A stretch of 55,931 nt of DNA, from NCBI RefSeq assembly GCF_001436255.1, contig NZ_AZEI01000016.1, positions 1-55,931 of the forward strand. Reading direction: 5' to 3'. This document shows positions 53,861-55,931 of the stretch, piece after piece (position 1 is the stretch's first letter; each line of letters starts with the position of its first letter). The notes below the pieces were generated by a model, which was given only the letters and a program-made list of their open reading frames with translations, ran no database searches and was not told the origin of the DNA. Made by a program: the position numbers and the translations under genes. This DNA is from Lentilactobacillus rapi DSM 19907 = JCM 15042. GTDB taxonomy: Bacteria; Bacillota; Bacilli; Lactobacillales; Lactobacillaceae.

Positions 53861-53993
53861 TAAGGGGATGGTACCAGCATTTTAGATATCAATTGCCTGT
53901 ATGACCCACTTTCACATAGCACCATCATCCGGGAGTTAACTCCCGACACATATATAGAAGTAACGTGAGCGCTGGCGGTGGCTGGCGTTTTTT
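53861..53993. other. Structured intergenic element with palindrome and terminator
   Basis: GATGGT (53867-53872) can pair with ACCATC (53921-53926), enclosing about 50 nt. A perfect 16-bp palindrome CGGGAGTTAACTCCCG lies at 53930-53945. A weak terminator hairpin at about 53962-53987 is followed by TTTTTT (53988-53993). The core GGGGATGGTACCAGC looks a little like a T-box but is a poor match. It may be a 3' UTR, a small RNA or a decayed leader. Confidence 0.45.
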
Positions 53994-54123
53994 GCATAGA
54001 AGTGATCTTATTCATAGTAACGATTTACTATTCGTATTTTACTAAAATTCCCATTTCTTTACCCCCGGGGTTCAGTGGTACTATGGTTAAGTATCGATTT
54101 ATCCGAAATTAGGGGGCAGTTCA

Positions 54124-55524
54124 TTGGATTCAACCGCAAACTTAAACGCAAACCAGAATAACACCAAGCAACATCCGTTCCTAGCGATCACAATTGTCGC
54201 CTTGATGACCTTCATGGGAGTTCTAACGGAAACGTCAATGAACGTGACCTTTCCAACGTTGATGAAGCAATTCAACATTTCCCTGGCAACTGTCCAGTGG
54301 GTAACTACCGGCTATCTCTTGACGGTGGCCTTACTCACCATTACGTCCGCATTTTTGAAACGGCGCTTTACCAACAAGCAATTATTTATTTCCGCCGCGC
54401 TGCTATTTATTGCCGGCGACATCATGTGTGGCTTAGCGACCTCCTACTGGCTATTACTAATTGGCCGCATCATTCAGGCAGGCTGTGTGGGCCTTTCCGG
54501 ACCGTTGATGAATAATATCATTTTAGATATTGTGCCCCCACGGAAATTAGGAACTTATATGGGGATGGCGAACCTGATTGTGCTGGTCGCGCCAGCGCTT
54601 GGACCAACGTTTGGTGGTTCAGTGGTTGCCTTTGCCAGTTGGCGGATGATTTTTTGGCTGACGGTGCCATTCACATTAATCCTGCTGGCTTTGGGTGTGT
54701 TTATCATCAAGCAGTATTCACCAACCCAGCACTACGAGTTCGATTGGCTGCGGTTTGCGTTGTTAGCAGTCGGGTTAGTCAGTCTATTAATGGGCTTCAA
54801 TATTTTGGGTCAACCGCATGTGCTGGTTAAATTTTTATTGTACATCGGATTAAGTGTTTTGATGTTTAGTTTATTCGGCTGGCGGTCAAAATACAGTCAT
54901 AAAGCCCTATTTAAGCTCGCCGTTTTTAAACAACCAGTCTTCTTGTTCAGTTTCTTACCATATGTCCTCCTGCAATATTCTAACATTGGGATTAACTTCA
55001 TGCTGCCAAGTTACGTTCAAATGGTCAACGACGCCAGTTCGTTCATTGGTGGCCTGATTCTCTTGCCAGGGAGTGTGCTAAACGGGTTGGGTCAGCCTTT
55101 GTATGGTTGGATGCTCGATCACCTGGGTGGCAAAGTGCCATTGTACCTGGGTAACACGCTGTTCTTCATTCCGTTAATTTTATTCACGATTTTTGGTCAG
55201 CACATTAGTATCATCAACATCATCATCTTGTACACCGTCTTTGCGGCTGGTCGTTCGATGGCATTTGGCAATAGCATGGCCTATGGGTTGAAGAAATTAG
55301 CTCGAAATGAGCGCAACGATGCCAACGCCATTTACGGAACGGGCAATATGGTTGCCGGTTCATTGGGCACAACGATCATTGCGACGTTGATGACTTCGGT
55401 AACCTTACCCAACTTTTCAAACGCGCAAAACATTGCTGCTGGTAGTCAACTGGCGTTTGGGATGTTGGCCGTAATCGGGGTGGTCAACTTCTGGTTGTTT
55501 AGGCGGTTATTTAGAAGTAACTAG
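54124..55524 (+). CDS. DHA2-family (EmrB/QacA-type) MFS multidrug transporter
   Basis: A 466-residue, 14-helix MFS exporter. ETSMNVTFPTLMKQFNISLATVQWVTTGYLL is the DHA2 helix 1-2 signature (split here in two for reading: ETSMNVTFPTLM, then WVTTGYLL). Helix 5 antiporter motif is visible as APALGPTFGG. Drives H+-coupled export of lipophilic or cationic drugs. The TTG start at 54124 follows AGGGGG at 7 nt and precedes a short hydrophilic N-terminus; no ATG fits better. Single gene with a terminator after it. Confidence 0.88.
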   Translation: MDSTANLNANQNNTKQHPFLAITIVALMTFMGVLTETSMNVTFPTLMKQFNISLATVQWVTTGYLLTVALLTITSAFLKRRFTNKQLFISAALLFIAGDIMCGLATSYWLLLIGRIIQAGCVGLSGPLMNNIILDIVPPRKLGTYMGMANLIVLVAPALGPTFGGSVVAFASWRMIFWLTVPFTLILLALGVFIIKQYSPTQHYEFDWLRFALLAVGLVSLLMGFNILGQPHVLVKFLLYIGLSVLMFSLFGWRSKYSHKALFKLAVFKQPVFLFSFLPYVLLQYSNIGINFMLPSYVQMVNDASSFIGGLILLPGSVLNGLGQPLYGWMLDHLGGKVPLYLGNTLFFIPLILFTIFGQHISIINIIILYTVFAAGRSMAFGNSMAYGLKKLARNERNDANAIYGTGNMVAGSLGTTIIATLMTSVTLPNFSNAQNIAAGSQLAFGMLAVIGVVNFWLFRRLFRSN

Positions 55525-55533
55525 TTTAGCTGG

Positions 55534-55559
55534 AGGATTCATTTGGTTGGATCCTTTTT
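55534..55559 (+). terminator. Short terminator after DHA2 transporter
   Basis: A 7-bp stem AGGATTC (55534-55540) / GGATCCT (55549-55555, one G-T pair), followed by TTTT. Confidence 0.65.
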
Positions 55560-55625
55560 ATGTGTGCTAAAGTTTGCATAAATGCATCTTGAGTATGTTT
55601 GTTTTTGAGAATCAAGAAAATAACG

Positions 55626-55822
55626 ATGAGTTCAGTAACAGTGTTGATTGTGGGCGAAGCAGTTTTAAATGGTATCTGGTTAAAGACACTAGAAATCGGA
55701 AGAAGAAAGCCCGTAAAGAAATTGAAGAAATGAAAGCCAAAGATTTGTCGGGGTGGTCTAGGCACGGGTTATGGCTATTGGTTGAAGCACTGTGGTTTGG
55801 ATGGTATACTGTAACCGAATGA
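55626..55822 (+). pseudogene. Possible frameshifted small two-helix membrane protein
   Basis: The ATG at 55626 opens a 35-codon frame with a hydrophobic helix (SVTVLIVGEAVLNGIWL) that ends at TGA 55731-55733. Another frame running over 55670-55822 supplies a basic linker (RNRKKKARKEIEEMKAKD) and a second hydrophobic helix (HGLWLLVEALWFGWYTV). Joined near 55675 they would make a plausible 65-residue, two-helix protein, so a frameshift or sequencing error is suspected. Alternatively ATG 55730, overlapping the TGA, starts a 30-residue second peptide. No family is recognised. Confidence 0.35.
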
Positions 55823-55839
55823 AATGCAAATATTCACTT

Positions 55840-55874
55840 AACTGCTTATCACCGCTAGGGTAGGCAGTTTTTTT
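55840..55874 (+). terminator. Terminator near right edge
   Basis: An 11-bp stem with G-T pairs: AACTGCTTATC (55840-55850) with 55859-55869, followed by a run of seven T. Beyond it, 55875-55931, nothing is seen. Confidence 0.8.
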
Positions 55875-55931
55875 GTGGCTTGAATTTACACTTTAAGTGC
55901 AACACTAATTAAATAAAGAATGGCCCATGGC

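Noticed and set aside
53861-53880. A third T-box (GGGGATGGTACCAGC)
   Set aside because: It departs from the T-box core at key positions, no Stem I or specifier is visible, and the terminator is about 100 nt away.

Overview
The window reads as chromosome of a Gram-positive, moderately low-GC lactic acid bacterium, most likely Lactobacillaceae and probably the Lentilactobacillus (L. buchneri) group. The evidence is strong AGGAGG ribosome sites, T-box leaders, a KxYKxGKxW-type signal peptide, MucBP-type mucin-binding repeats, and the basic three-repeat C-terminal surface domain (DUF5776/SLAP-like) on four large secreted proteins. The genus is inferred; no rRNA, tRNA, phage, IS transposase or CRISPR array was seen.

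Layout. 0.1-6 kb: a membrane-linked XRE regulator, a secreted PAP2-type phosphatase, a branched-chain amino acid carrier (BrnQ) behind a T-box leader, and a CPA2 cation/H+ antiporter. 6.2-16.6 kb: three successive secreted surface proteins, each with its own terminator, ending in almost interchangeable basic domains without LPXTG. 16.7-30.1 kb: mixed accessory genes (nucleoside deoxyribosyltransferase, GNAT, Bcr/CflA efflux, EEP hydrolase, APC permease, DUF536 protein, quinone-oxidoreductase-like enzyme, ThrE-type exporter, AbrB-like antitoxin, a lipoprotein and three CPBP proteases, two of them a tandem duplication). 30.6-36 kb: the threonine branch of the aspartate pathway as divergent units, thrC-thrB-ACT regulator on the minus strand and hom-aspartokinase on the plus strand. 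36.4-49.1 kb: one gene for an approximately 4256-residue adhesin made mostly of about 22 tandem mucin-binding units of about 156 residues. 49.2-55.9 kb: LysR regulator with a divergent TDT transporter, GNAT, a small membrane protein, a second T-box leader controlling a ketopantoate-reductase-like gene with a coupled 55-residue ORF, and a DHA2 efflux pump.

The least explained structure is intergenic. Family A (five copies, about 180 bp, 20.1-30.3 kb) always lies downstream of plus-strand genes and carries two hairpins whose arms differ between copies in a compensatory way. Family B (three copies of exactly 117 nt at 24.0, 30.5 and 52.5 kb, plus fragments) folds into one long hairpin whose arms change while the unpaired positions stay fixed. 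Two family B copies start 4-5 nt after stop codons; the third sits between a T-box terminator and the start codon it controls. Both look like selected nucleic-acid structures rather than decayed genes.

Functionally, the window combines amino-acid supply and sensing (BrnQ and panE-like T-boxes, the Thr pathway, ThrE export, APC permease) with cell-surface display (four non-LPXTG adhesins, PAP2 protein, CPBP proteases, lipoprotein) and drug/ion efflux.
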